Of a DNA stretch of 64,000 nucleotides, positions 9,801-17,383 are shown piece by piece. The first letter of the stretch is position 1. Each line of letters opens with the position of its first letter. Under the pieces are notes generated by a model. It ran no database searches. It was not told the DNA's origin and worked only from the letters and a program-made list of their open reading frames with translations. This stretch comes from Flavihumibacter petaseus NBRC 106054. GTDB taxonomy: Bacteria; Bacteroidota; Bacteroidia; Chitinophagales; Chitinophagaceae. The DNA is taken from the NCBI RefSeq assembly GCF_000974785.1, contig NZ_BBWV01000001.1, positions 682,001 to 746,000 of the forward strand. The letters are read 5' to 3'. The translations under genes were made by a program, and so were the position numbers.

Positions 9801-10078
9801 ACAGAACGCTCGCCGGCTACTTGTAAAGTGAACCGCCCGTCGTTGCCCGTACTGGTCGCATTGGAAGTCCCCTTCTCGGTTACCGTAACCTGTGGAAGCG
9901 GCGCCCCAACACTGTCACGAAGAATACCGGTAACGGTCACTTTGGCCGCATCCTGAGCCATTAGTGAGCCGCCTAAGAAGAGGAGAAAGGTGAGAAAAGT
10001 AAGTATCTTCTTTTGCCGAAGATAAGCTGGCGTAGTCCACGCCATCCTGCGCAGAAAATACCTGGATGGGGATTTCAT
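6857..10078 (-). CDS. SusC/RagA family TonB-dependent outer-membrane transporter
   Basis: A 1073-residue outer-membrane channel. After a signal peptide ending near residue 42 (S-L-M-A-Q) comes a carboxypeptidase-D regulatory-like domain (about 47-130), then a TonB-box-like stretch (E-V-V-V-I-G-Y-G-T), the plug (about 135-250, with P-L-Y-V-I-D-G-I and S-I-x-I-L-K-D-G-A-A-A-I-Y-G) and a 22-strand barrel to the C-terminal Phe. There is no STN domain, so it is of the ordinary nutrient-import kind rather than an anti-sigma-signalling one. Met12 could also be the start. It is the first gene of the PUL and faces the regulator genes across 134 bases. Confidence 0.96.
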   Translation of the reverse strand: MKSPSRYFLRRMAWTTPAYLRQKKILTFLTFLLFLGGSLMAQDAAKVTVTGILRDSVGAPLPQVTVTEKGTSNATSTGNDGRFTLQVAGERSVLVFTSVGYAASESRVGNRRNFDVSMNVANSGLGEVVVIGYGTKSKQSITAAVSTVTSKDLERVHGGATVSATLAGKLPGVTFRMPDGRPGSSANIQIRNMGTPLYVIDGIQQDAGQFNNLAPNDIESITILKDGAAAIYGVRAANGVVVVTTKRGAIGRNTVNFDGYAGIQNWTRFPDVLRNSYDYMYYRADAELNWFNSTNITPQELEKYKQGEAAGPQYRSFDWRDYVMQKNATQNSVNVNINGGNDKVNYYVSATNLYQNSVLGREYKFNRSNIQANVTAKVANGLRVGANINGRIETRQNPGVPGGDDYFLSRLAILRNTPRERPYANDNPAYLNDMGEHLESNYAFLNETISGKLRSDWRVLQTNFNVEWQVPGVRGLTLRGVYSYYIADLLSNNQEYTYDAYTYIPATDTTAEEYKRTGGATNPWRDREQIKQINTNAQGQVNYQRAFGEHNIGATFVAERIHNKRTRNWIHASPISNNLPLIYFPTMDQYQDEQSEEARIGYIGRVTYGYANRYFLEASVRRDASYLFQPGSQVGYFPGVSAGWRITEEPFMKRLLKGSDVLTDLKIRGSYGELGDDRNINGDGPIVAPYAYMEGYNYNQGTAIINGNAVTVSRDKGVPITRITWMTSKITDIGIDFGMFRGRLIGSVDWFNRKREGLLGTKNDVLVPVEIGYALPPENINSDASQGFEFSLNWTDRVGDWTYNVGGNVSYARQKWLDTYNPIFNNSWDQYRNDIRDRYVGIDWGYEVQGQFQSFEEINNYPVNIDGQGNRTMLPGDLIYKDQNGDLKIDQYDQRPVGYGYGRQPMVNFGFSLGLAWKNFDFHADFSGGSGYTWFQSWEGRWAFQNNGNLNTIFTDRWHREDIYDPNSAWVGGKYPANRYNAGFNHSNYGPQSDYWLHNVAYLRARTLELGYSIPAKILSKAKMQRARFYLNAYNMFSIDNMKQYGIDPEVVDDNGLQFPQNKVLNIGCNLTF

Positions 10079-10107
10079 ACAGCAATCAATTGTTGGTTAA
10101 AAATGGA

Positions 10108-10121
10108 TGTAATCGTTTACA
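10108..10121. promoter_or_regulatory. LacI-type operator-like palindrome upstream of susC
   Basis: TGTAATCGTTTACA, an imperfect palindrome with a central CG and TGTAA/TTACA arms, 30 bases before the susC start codon. This is the classical LacI-family operator pattern. No LacI gene is adjacent, so the binder would be encoded elsewhere; that is inference. Confidence 0.45.
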
Positions 10122-10212
10122 TGATTTAAAAAATGCTACTTTTAAATCACCATGTGAAGGAACTCCATATTTATCACAAGGCTGATTCGCTACGTATCAA
10201 ACTTTTTTCAAA

Positions 10213-13200
10213 TTGTTACATTTGAGAGGATACTTTCGGTTACTGCTCGCCATTACCTGCTGCCTTACTGTTGCAAACGGTTTCGCGCAGCCCTACTATT
10301 TCCGCCACTATCAAACCGAAAACGGCCTTACCAATAACACAGTATTCTGCAGCACACAATCCAACAACGGATTTATTTGGTTCGGTACAAAAGAAGGACT
10401 CAACCGCTTCGATGGCTACCGGTTTAAAAAAATCCGGCACGCCACCATCGCTCCTGAAAATGCACACGCAGAATTTGTACTCAGCATTTTCAATGATGCC
10501 AAAACCGGTAACCTCTGGGTAGGCAGTTCACTCGGCCTGTTCCTTTACGATGAAAAAGAAGAGATCCTCAAACCTGTCGTAGATTCACTTCGTGATGTAA
10601 ATGCCATCCAGGTTGATCAGCAGGGCCGCATCTGGTTCGTTTCCATTTTCAGTCTCCACTGCTACAATCCCAGGCAAAAGACTTGTATCGGATTTGAAGG
10701 GGAGCAGTTTCCGCCAACCACCTCGCTTTCGCTGATGCCTTCGGGTGACCTGCTGGCCAGTTCCATCTTTGGTGAAGTATACCGTTTCACTCCCGGCACC
10801 TCCACGCACCGTGCTTACAACATGTTCAACAGGTCTGCGCCTTCTGTTTCGGTTTGGGTACACCGCGTAACTGCCGTGAATGATACACTAGCCCTGGTCG
10901 GCACATCCAACCAGGGACTGAAAAGACTGAACCTGCGCACCGGAAATTATGATGATGTCTTTTCACGCAACGCCGACATGACAACCATCTATGTGCGGGA
11001 CATTATGCGGAATGCTGCTGACGAATACTGGTTCGCAACTGAAAGCGGCATCTTCATCCTCAATACCACTACCAATCAGCTTACCAACCTGAAGAAGAAA
11101 TTTCTTGACCCCTATTCCCTATCTGACAATGCTGTTTATACACTTTGTAAAGACCGCGAAGGCGGCATCTGGGCAGGCACTTTCTTCGGCGGCGTGAACT
11201 ATCATCCAAAACCCTTCACCTTCTTTGAAAAATATTTCCCGGACAATTCCGCCGCTTCCATCAGCGGCAGTGCAGTGCGTGAAATCTGTGAAGACAAAAA
11301 TCACGCGATCTGGATCGGCACGGAAGATTTCGGACTGAACAAGCTGGATCCCGCAACCGGCAGGATCACCAAGTACAGTCCCAATGGCGAACCCGGCAGT
11401 ATCTCTTACAGCAATATCCACGGACTGATGCCGGACGGCAACGACCTCTGGATCGGCACGTTTGAACATGGTATCGACCGGATGGATATACGGACAGGAA
11501 AAGTGTTCCGGCATTATGCAGCGGGTACCGGACCCAATACACTTAAAAGCAATTTCGGTCTCAGCTTCCTTAAAAGCAGTTCAAACAACATCTATGTAGC
11601 CACCAGCAACGGTGTGTTCTGGTATGTACCTGCCATCGATAATTTCAGCCGTCCGCCCGGCGCACCGGAATATGGATTTATGGCTACCCTGCTGGAAGAT
11701 CACCAGGGTATTATCTGGATCGGGTCACACAATGACGGCTTGTATGCATACGATCCTGTCAATCGCATCACTACTGTTTATAAACATGCAAAAGACAACC
11801 CCAACACCCTTTCCAGCAACATCATCAACGCCCTCTACGAAGACGGAAAGCACCAGCTGTGGATAGCGACGGATGGCGGTGGCCTCTGTAAACTGGATGC
11901 CTCCAGGAAACAGTTCACATCGTATACCACCAGTAACGGCATGCCAAGCAATTACACCTTCAAAATTCTGGAAGATAAAACCGGGCAGTTCTGGATCAGC
12001 ACCTCCCGCGGCCTGGTGAACATGAATCCCGACAACAACACGATGCGGGTGTATACCAAGGAAAATGGCCTGCTCAACGACCAGTTCAACTACAGCTCGG
12101 GATACCTGCAAAGTGACGGCAATATGTATTTCGGAAGCATCAAGGGCATGATCCGTTTCAACCCTTCCGGCTTCTTCCGGAATACCTACCAGCCAAATCT
12201 TTTCATCACCGGTCTGCAGGTGCAGAACAAGGAAGTGGCTATCAGCAGAGACAGCAGTTATCTCAAAGCATCTATCCTGTATACCGACAAGATAACGCTG
12301 CCGTATAACCGTTCTTCCTTCAGCCTGGATTTCGCCGCATTGAGTTTCACCTCTCCGGAGCTCACCGAGTATAGCTATAAAATGGATGGACTGGACCAGG
12401 ACTGGACCTATCTTAAAGCCAATCGTAAGGCCTATTTTACCAACCTCGCACCCGGCAATTACAGCTTCCGGCTCAAAGCCGCCGTAAGCGGACAATGGGT
12501 GAAAAATGAGCGGGTACTGAAAGTGGAAGTGCTGCCGCCCTGGTGGGATACGATCTGGGCAAGGATGCTGTATGTAGCGATTGCCGTCAGCATCATTTAT
12601 TATATTATCCAGAGCTATCACCGCCGTACGCAGATCAGGAAAGAAAAAGAGATCTATGAAGCCAAGATCGATTTCTTTACCAATGTTGCGCACGAGATCA
12701 AAACACCGCTGACCCTTATCAAGGGCCCCATCGACAACCTGAAAGACTACCTTGACATCTACCCGGATATCCGCGAAGACCTGCTGATGATGGACAGGAA
12801 CACCAACCGCCTGGTAACACTGGTCACCCAGATCCTCGACTTCCGGAAAACTGAATCAAAAGGATTCCGTCTTGAATTTGCCCGCGAGAATATTTCAACC
12901 ATACTGGAAGATGCCTTTCTGAATTTCCAGGCACTGGCCAAGAAAAGAGAACTGGAATATAAACTGGAACTACCTCCCAATGATGTGTTTGCGCTCGCCG
13001 ATGAAGAAGCACTGAACAAGATCTTCAGTAACCTGCTCAGCAATGCCACCAAGTACGCTGCCGAGAAAGTGAAGGTGCGGTTGTTACCGCCCGGTGAATT
13101 AGATTTCGTGTTGCAGATTGAGATCCTCAATGACGGTCACCTTATTCCTGAAGACATGGCTGAGCGGATTTTCGAACCCTTTTTCCGCCTCAGGGAAAAC

Positions 13201-13389
13201 AGCCGGCAGAAAGGAACCGGGATCGGTCTTTCACTTGCCCGCTCGTTGGCAGAACTGCACGGCGGAAGACTGTTCCTGCTGCATGATCTGACTGAACCTA
13301 TGAACTGTTTTGTATTGCAGCTTCCCCTGCATCAAAACGCTGCTGATAAACCTTCTATTGCCAGGAATACATCCTACCAAACCAATTAA
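10213..13389 (+). CDS. Propeller-containing sensor histidine kinase (first half of a split HTCS)
   Basis: A 1058-residue periplasmic-sensing kinase. Order: signal peptide (to about residue 25), two seven-bladed propellers of regulator repeats with recurring W-I-G-T and L-W-I-G motifs (about 30-690), a Y_Y_Y domain (about 700-770, with L-A-P-G-N-Y-S-F), one membrane segment (about 783-800), HisKA with His827 in F-T-N-V-A-H-E-I-K-T-P-L, and an HATPase (about 930-1040 with G-T-G-I-G-L-S-L-A). No ATG is available: the frame opens with TTG at 10213 (TTG at 10222 also possible), and a TACATTTG box overlaps it, so the start is uncertain. In typical HTCS proteins receiver and AraC domains follow in the same chain; here they are separate but in the same frame, 9 bases on. 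It most likely senses oligosaccharide from the divergent PUL. Confidence 0.9.
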   Translation: MLHLRGYFRLLLAITCCLTVANGFAQPYYFRHYQTENGLTNNTVFCSTQSNNGFIWFGTKEGLNRFDGYRFKKIRHATIAPENAHAEFVLSIFNDAKTGNLWVGSSLGLFLYDEKEEILKPVVDSLRDVNAIQVDQQGRIWFVSIFSLHCYNPRQKTCIGFEGEQFPPTTSLSLMPSGDLLASSIFGEVYRFTPGTSTHRAYNMFNRSAPSVSVWVHRVTAVNDTLALVGTSNQGLKRLNLRTGNYDDVFSRNADMTTIYVRDIMRNAADEYWFATESGIFILNTTTNQLTNLKKKFLDPYSLSDNAVYTLCKDREGGIWAGTFFGGVNYHPKPFTFFEKYFPDNSAASISGSAVREICEDKNHAIWIGTEDFGLNKLDPATGRITKYSPNGEPGSISYSNIHGLMPDGNDLWIGTFEHGIDRMDIRTGKVFRHYAAGTGPNTLKSNFGLSFLKSSSNNIYVATSNGVFWYVPAIDNFSRPPGAPEYGFMATLLEDHQGIIWIGSHNDGLYAYDPVNRITTVYKHAKDNPNTLSSNIINALYEDGKHQLWIATDGGGLCKLDASRKQFTSYTTSNGMPSNYTFKILEDKTGQFWISTSRGLVNMNPDNNTMRVYTKENGLLNDQFNYSSGYLQSDGNMYFGSIKGMIRFNPSGFFRNTYQPNLFITGLQVQNKEVAISRDSSYLKASILYTDKITLPYNRSSFSLDFAALSFTSPELTEYSYKMDGLDQDWTYLKANRKAYFTNLAPGNYSFRLKAAVSGQWVKNERVLKVEVLPPWWDTIWARMLYVAIAVSIIYYIIQSYHRRTQIRKEKEIYEAKIDFFTNVAHEIKTPLTLIKGPIDNLKDYLDIYPDIREDLLMMDRNTNRLVTLVTQILDFRKTESKGFRLEFARENISTILEDAFLNFQALAKKRELEYKLELPPNDVFALADEEALNKIFSNLLSNATKYAAEKVKVRLLPPGELDFVLQIEILNDGHLIPEDMAERIFEPFFRLRENSRQKGTGIGLSLARSLAELHGGRLFLLHDLTEPMNCFVLQLPLHQNAADKPSIARNTSYQTN

Positions 13390-13398
13390 AATTACGTT

Positions 13399-14169
13399 AT
13401 GCTGCCATTAATCCTTCTCGTTGACGATGAACCGGAAATACTGGAATTCCTGGAGCGCACCCTGCGCACCAAGTACAGTGTTCTGAAAGCCGCCGATGGC
13501 AAAGCCGCTTTGAAAATCCTTTCGGAAGAAGCTGTTCAGCTGGTGATCAGCGATGTCATGATGCCGGAAATGGATGGCTTTGAACTTTGCCGCAACATCA
13601 AATCGAATGTGGAATATTCCCATATCCCGGTGATCCTGCTGACGGCCAAAAACACGTTACAGGCCAAGATAGAAGGCCTCGAACTGGGCGCTGATGCCTA
13701 TATTGAAAAACCCTTCTCCAGGGAACACCTGCTTGCACAGATGGCCAGCCTGCTGAACAACCGCAACATGATCCGGCAATACTTTGCCAGTTCACCGCTC
13801 GTGCACATCAAAAGCATTGCCCACTCGCGTGCTGATGAAAAATTTCTCGAACAACTGAATGAGACCATCTGCAAAAACATTGAGGACACCGACCTCGATG
13901 TGGAAAAGCTGGCGAAGATCATGACCATGAGCCGCATTACACTCTATCGCAAGATCAAGGCCGTTTCAGATCTGACACCACTGGAACTGATCAATATCAC
14001 CCGCCTCAAAAAAGCTGCTGTGCTGCTTGCCGAAGGCGATCATAAGATCTACGAGATCTCGCACATGGTCGGCTTCAGTTCACAAAGCAATTTCGCTCGT
14101 AACTTTCTGAAACAATTCAATATGACGCCCACGGACTATATGCAGGCGAAGCTGAAGGAAAGGGTGTAG
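13399..14169 (+). CDS. Response regulator with AraC-type DNA-binding domain (second half of a split HTCS)
   Basis: A 256-residue protein: receiver domain 1-120 (acidic D-D-E pocket, phospho-acceptor Asp52 in V-I-S-D-V-M-M-P-E-M-D-G, Lys near F-I-E-K-P-F-S), then a C-terminal AraC helix-turn-helix pair (about 155-255, with L-Y-R-K-I-K-A and V-G-F-S-S-Q-S-N-F-A-R-N-F). It is the predicted partner of the kinase just upstream and activator of the SusCD operon. The spacer of three codons after the kinase stop is in frame with both genes, so one stop codon is all that divides them from a standard one-piece HTCS. Confidence 0.92.
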   Translation: MLPLILLVDDEPEILEFLERTLRTKYSVLKAADGKAALKILSEEAVQLVISDVMMPEMDGFELCRNIKSNVEYSHIPVILLTAKNTLQAKIEGLELGADAYIEKPFSREHLLAQMASLLNNRNMIRQYFASSPLVHIKSIAHSRADEKFLEQLNETICKNIEDTDLDVEKLAKIMTMSRITLYRKIKAVSDLTPLELINITRLKKAAVLLAEGDHKIYEISHMVGFSSQSNFARNFLKQFNMTPTDYMQAKLKERV

Positions 14170-14910
14170 AGGAAGGTGATCAGTAGTTTAAAAGTTTAAT
14201 TGTTTAGTTGTTTAGCAGTTGCGTCCCGCGATTGGACGAGCAAATTATTTGTTGCAGCCCCCGTTGGTTTGGTTGATTTTGGCACCTGATTTGATCAAAT
14301 GTACAGGCAGCAGTTCTTTCTATTTGAAAAGTGAAGCGCTCGAAAATGACGTGGGTTGAGCCGGCTATGAGCCCATTACTGGACGGATGAGCCCATTATT
14401 TCACTTAATGAGCCCATTATCCAGCGGCATAAGCCCATTACTGTGAGCATCATACACTTCAGAAGTCACACTGTTCAGATTTCGGCAGATAATGGTGAGC
14501 GAATTCAAATGGGAATATAAATGGATGACTTCCAGGTACTTGTGGTGAACTATTGCTTCATCGCAGGGTTGTTGGAACATGATCAGACCGGGGAGTCTAC
14601 CTTGCGCGAAAGTTACCACGTGATCCCTCATATTCCCCCGTCTGCCGTTCATTTGCCGTTCCTCTGCCGTTGTTCCTATACTCTTCCCAGCGTCATGTCA
14701 GCTTTATCATTGCTTCCGGGCCTTCCTGGCCGTTTCGGACCTTTGCCATCGATCCCGGTCGCTTCGGCCACTATGCCCAATTGATTCGTGGCTGCTTCGG
14801 GACCTTTGCCAGATTGATTCCTCGTCGCGTCCTGGCTTAACGATTTTGATATCCGGATAGCAAACGGAACCTAATACATTGATCCATTTCTCAAAACCAC
14901 ATACCAGTCA
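14170..14910. other. 741-bp stretch without a convincing gene; several short repeats
   Basis: No supported reading frame. It holds an A/T-rich start, four spaced copies of GCCCATTA (entered separately), three helically spaced (C/T)TGCCGTT units at 14642, 14653 and 14663, and two copies of GGACCTTTGCCA near 14737 and 14800 followed by related GATTGATTC text. The last part looks like decayed repeat sequence. Confidence 0.5.
14368..14440. repeat. Four-copy 20/21-bp spaced direct repeat
   Basis: The core A-G-CCCATTA recurs at 14371, 14391, 14412 and 14433 (start of GCCCATTA), with spacings of 20, 21 and 21 bases, i.e. two DNA turns. Three copies are preceded by ATGA or its near match; the fourth reads ATAA. 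Spacers differ. It lies about 200 bases after the response-regulator gene. Confidence 0.7.
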
Positions 14911-16236
14911 TCAACGCGTTTTGATCCTGATGCAGATCAACTCCGCCATCTTCTTGCCTTCTGCCAGTCCGAATTTAATTGCAGGTGTATAGTGAATCCC
15001 TCCATACATCCTGCTGATCGCAGCCTCTTCAGCAGCCTGCTGAAAAGACCTGAATTTTCTCGCGGGAATACCAAACTCCACTTCTGTTGAATCTGTATAG
15101 CCGAAATTTTCCCCGAACTGCCGCGTCAACACTACCGCTGAAGCAGCGGATACCACGCTGTGACCGCTGGTATATTCCGGGAAAGGCGGCGTTTGCAGGA
15201 TAGGCATCCAGTCGCCGTCGATATAGGTGCTGATGTAGGTTTCCGGTCGAACCACATTGCTGCGGTATTTCTCCATCCAGCAAACAATGAACGCATCGGC
15301 AAGCGTGATACAGAGTTGTGCATAGGTGTCAAGACTTTTCATCACATCTGCCCTGCTTTGCTGACAGGCCATCGCCGCTATATTCACCCAGTGGCCACCG
15401 GGCGAGATCTTTTTTGTCGCATACATCACATGTCCGTTCACGTTCAATTTGAAAGGATTGCAATCCCAGAAATTGGCGATCAGGATCTGCTCGTCATTTA
15501 ATTTTTTGCTGGTTTCATACACCTCCAGCGCCATGTTGTAAAATGGGCTGCCTTTCTGTGAAGAAAACGGAAGGATCTCCGGCGGCGCAAACTGTTTGGC
15601 AGAATCGATCACAAAAGTGCGCATCAGTCCCCAATGCGGCTCAACTGCCTTCATGTATCCGGGTGCCGTAGGTTTCCAGGTGCTGCTGTCATCTGACACA
15701 TTGTATTTGGGAAGTGAACGTGTATACTGGTAATTGTCTTTTGAAGCCCATTTAAGTATTGCCGCAGCAATGGCCTCACCAAAGGCCTTTGAATTCTTCC
15801 ACGTTTCATCAGGCATTCCCGCAGCTGCAAAACTTTTCAGGATCTGCTCGTCGTAGGCTTTTACACTGTCTTCAGAAATCACCATGCTTTTGCCTACCAT
15901 CAGGATGGCATGCACAGCCGCCATAGGAAAATGATAGGCTTTCCCCGGCTCCGGCTCCGGAAGTTTTTCCAGGCCATGAAGTTGTCCCGCGAAGGAGCGG
16001 TAACGTTTATCCGTGAAGCGGCCGGCTTCGTACCCGGCAACGGAGATATAAGCGTAGGTGCGGCTGGCGACAGGCGGTGAATAAATATCGTGCACGATGA
16101 TATCAGTCATCTTCTTTACTGCCCGGTGGATATGCCGCGGATCATCCGCCATCTCCGTCCAGTCGCCATAATGATGAGCAAATCCCTGAACCGCAAAGGC
16201 CAGGAGAAACGAGCAGCACACAACAAGCAGTTTCAT
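14911..16236 (-). CDS. Vanadium-haloperoxidase/PAP2-superfamily secreted protein
   Basis: A 441-residue protein with a signal peptide ending near residue 20. Helical, with the PAP2/vanadium haloperoxidase motifs in order: Lys323-x6-Arg330-Pro331 (K-Y-R-S-N-V-V-R-P), Ser357-Gly358-His359 (T-S-G-H-S, where Pro is usual before SGH), and Ser408-Arg409 with His415 (S-R-M-Y-G-G-I-H). These residues bind vanadate or phosphate. The Asp usually found four residues after the last His is replaced by Ala419. Enzymes of this fold are either halide-oxidising peroxidases or acid phosphatases; sequence alone does not decide. It stands alone, 26 bases downstream of the glycosidase cassette and in the same direction, so it may be co-transcribed with it. 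Confidence 0.8.
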   Translation of the reverse strand: MKLLVVCCSFLLAFAVQGFAHHYGDWTEMADDPRHIHRAVKKMTDIIVHDIYSPPVASRTYAYISVAGYEAGRFTDKRYRSFAGQLHGLEKLPEPEPGKAYHFPMAAVHAILMVGKSMVISEDSVKAYDEQILKSFAAAGMPDETWKNSKAFGEAIAAAILKWASKDNYQYTRSLPKYNVSDDSSTWKPTAPGYMKAVEPHWGLMRTFVIDSAKQFAPPEILPFSSQKGSPFYNMALEVYETSKKLNDEQILIANFWDCNPFKLNVNGHVMYATKKISPGGHWVNIAAMACQQSRADVMKSLDTYAQLCITLADAFIVCWMEKYRSNVVRPETYISTYIDGDWMPILQTPPFPEYTSGHSVVSAASAVVLTRQFGENFGYTDSTEVEFGIPARKFRSFQQAAEEAAISRMYGGIHYTPAIKFGLAEGKKMAELICIRIKTR

Positions 16237-16262
16237 CGTAACACAAATTTATAACTTCATCA

Positions 16263-17309
16263 TCAGGGCAGGTAGAAATCAAATGGCTCATCGCGTACAG
16301 CCACGAGTGTGCCGTCTTTATAGACCAGTTCAGCTACCTGGATGGATGTCCGTTTATTGGAATAGGAATATGTTCCGTCTTTGTCAAGTTCTCCTTCAAA
16401 ATGCACTTTCCGGCCGGGATGGGTAAAATAAAAGATATAGGCCTTCTCTCCTACCACCACCACATCAGCATGCGCACCGGTAGGTGAATCTTCGCGCCGC
16501 ACACCGTTCTTGTCCAGCACCATGCCCTGGCGTTCCCAGCGGAGCGCGTCATCGGAACGATAAACCCGCTGTCCGGCCCACTCATCGGTGATCATCCAGT
16601 AATTGCCCTTGAACCGGAAGGCTTTCGGGCCTTCATGTGGTTTGCCGCCGATCGCTGGCGTGTCCACCAGCTTCCAGTTTTTCAGATCACCGCTTTCGCC
16701 GGTCATGGTGACTGCATTACGCGTATCATCCTTGTACCAGATATGCCATTTTCCATCGGCGAGTTTCAGAAAAGTTGGATCAATCACATTATCAGAAGAA
16801 AGTTTCAGCGGGCCCTCGTGTTGCCAGTGCCAGAGATCCTTACTTGTATAGTGCGTAATCACTGCCTTGCCGCCCCAGTCGTTGCGCACACCACGGATAT
16901 AGGCGACGAACATGTGATAAACTCCCTTGTCAAGAATGATATCGGGAGCCCAGAAAGTGTTGACACCTTCTTCAAATTCCAGCACGGGGTTGCCTTTGTA
17001 AACCCAGGTCTTGCCATGGTCGGCAGAAACGGCAATGCCAATACCAGTACCATAACAAAAGCCCACGTTGGCGCTCATCTGGTTGGCGCGGCGCTGTGTG
17101 TAAAACATCCACCATTCCTTTTTCTCCGGATGATAGACTACAGTCGGATCAGCGGCTCCGTCATATATGGGATCGCGGTAAAGTGGAGCGGGGGCAATAC
17201 GGAGACCGGATGGCTGCTCAGCAGGATTTTGTGCAGCAACTGCCTGGAAGATCAGGCAAAAAAGTCCGGCAGCAAGCAGTTGGCGGGTGAAGCGGTAAAC
17301 AGTCGTCAT
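16263..17309 (-). CDS. Five-bladed beta-propeller glycosidase (GH43/GH32-like), cassette A
   Basis: The signal peptide starts at the ATG of 17309 (MTTVYRFTRQLL...VAAQ); an in-frame ATG at 17387 overlaps the stop of the preceding gene as ATGA and may be the coupled start of a longer precursor. The mature part (about 320 residues) has propeller-glycosidase motifs with three spaced acidic residues: G-A-A-D-P-T-V-V, N-V-I-D-P-T-F-L and P-H-E-G-P-K-A-F. This is the usual base, pKa-modulator and acid of clan GH-F/J enzymes. The substrate is unknown. Partner of the GH5-like gene before it; compare the paralogous pair at 25793-27939. Confidence 0.78.
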   Translation of the reverse strand: MTTVYRFTRQLLAAGLFCLIFQAVAAQNPAEQPSGLRIAPAPLYRDPIYDGAADPTVVYHPEKKEWWMFYTQRRANQMSANVGFCYGTGIGIAVSADHGKTWVYKGNPVLEFEEGVNTFWAPDIILDKGVYHMFVAYIRGVRNDWGGKAVITHYTSKDLWHWQHEGPLKLSSDNVIDPTFLKLADGKWHIWYKDDTRNAVTMTGESGDLKNWKLVDTPAIGGKPHEGPKAFRFKGNYWMITDEWAGQRVYRSDDALRWERQGMVLDKNGVRREDSPTGAHADVVVVGEKAYIFYFTHPGRKVHFEGELDKDGTYSYSNKRTSIQVAELVYKDGTLVAVRDEPFDFYLP

Positions 17310-17383
17310 CCTTATGGTTAAATGGTGCAGTGATTCGGTGGTCAAGCTATACAAATTCATGATGAAGGATGTAGTATTATTGT

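Noticed and set aside
13387-13401. Kinase/regulator pair as a pseudogene
   Set aside because: Both parts have complete domains and the second has its own ATG; kept as a split pair and reported as a finding.
14368-14440. Possible CRISPR array
   Set aside because: Units are 8-12 bases with 8-12 base gaps, far too short for repeats and spacers, and no cas genes are near.
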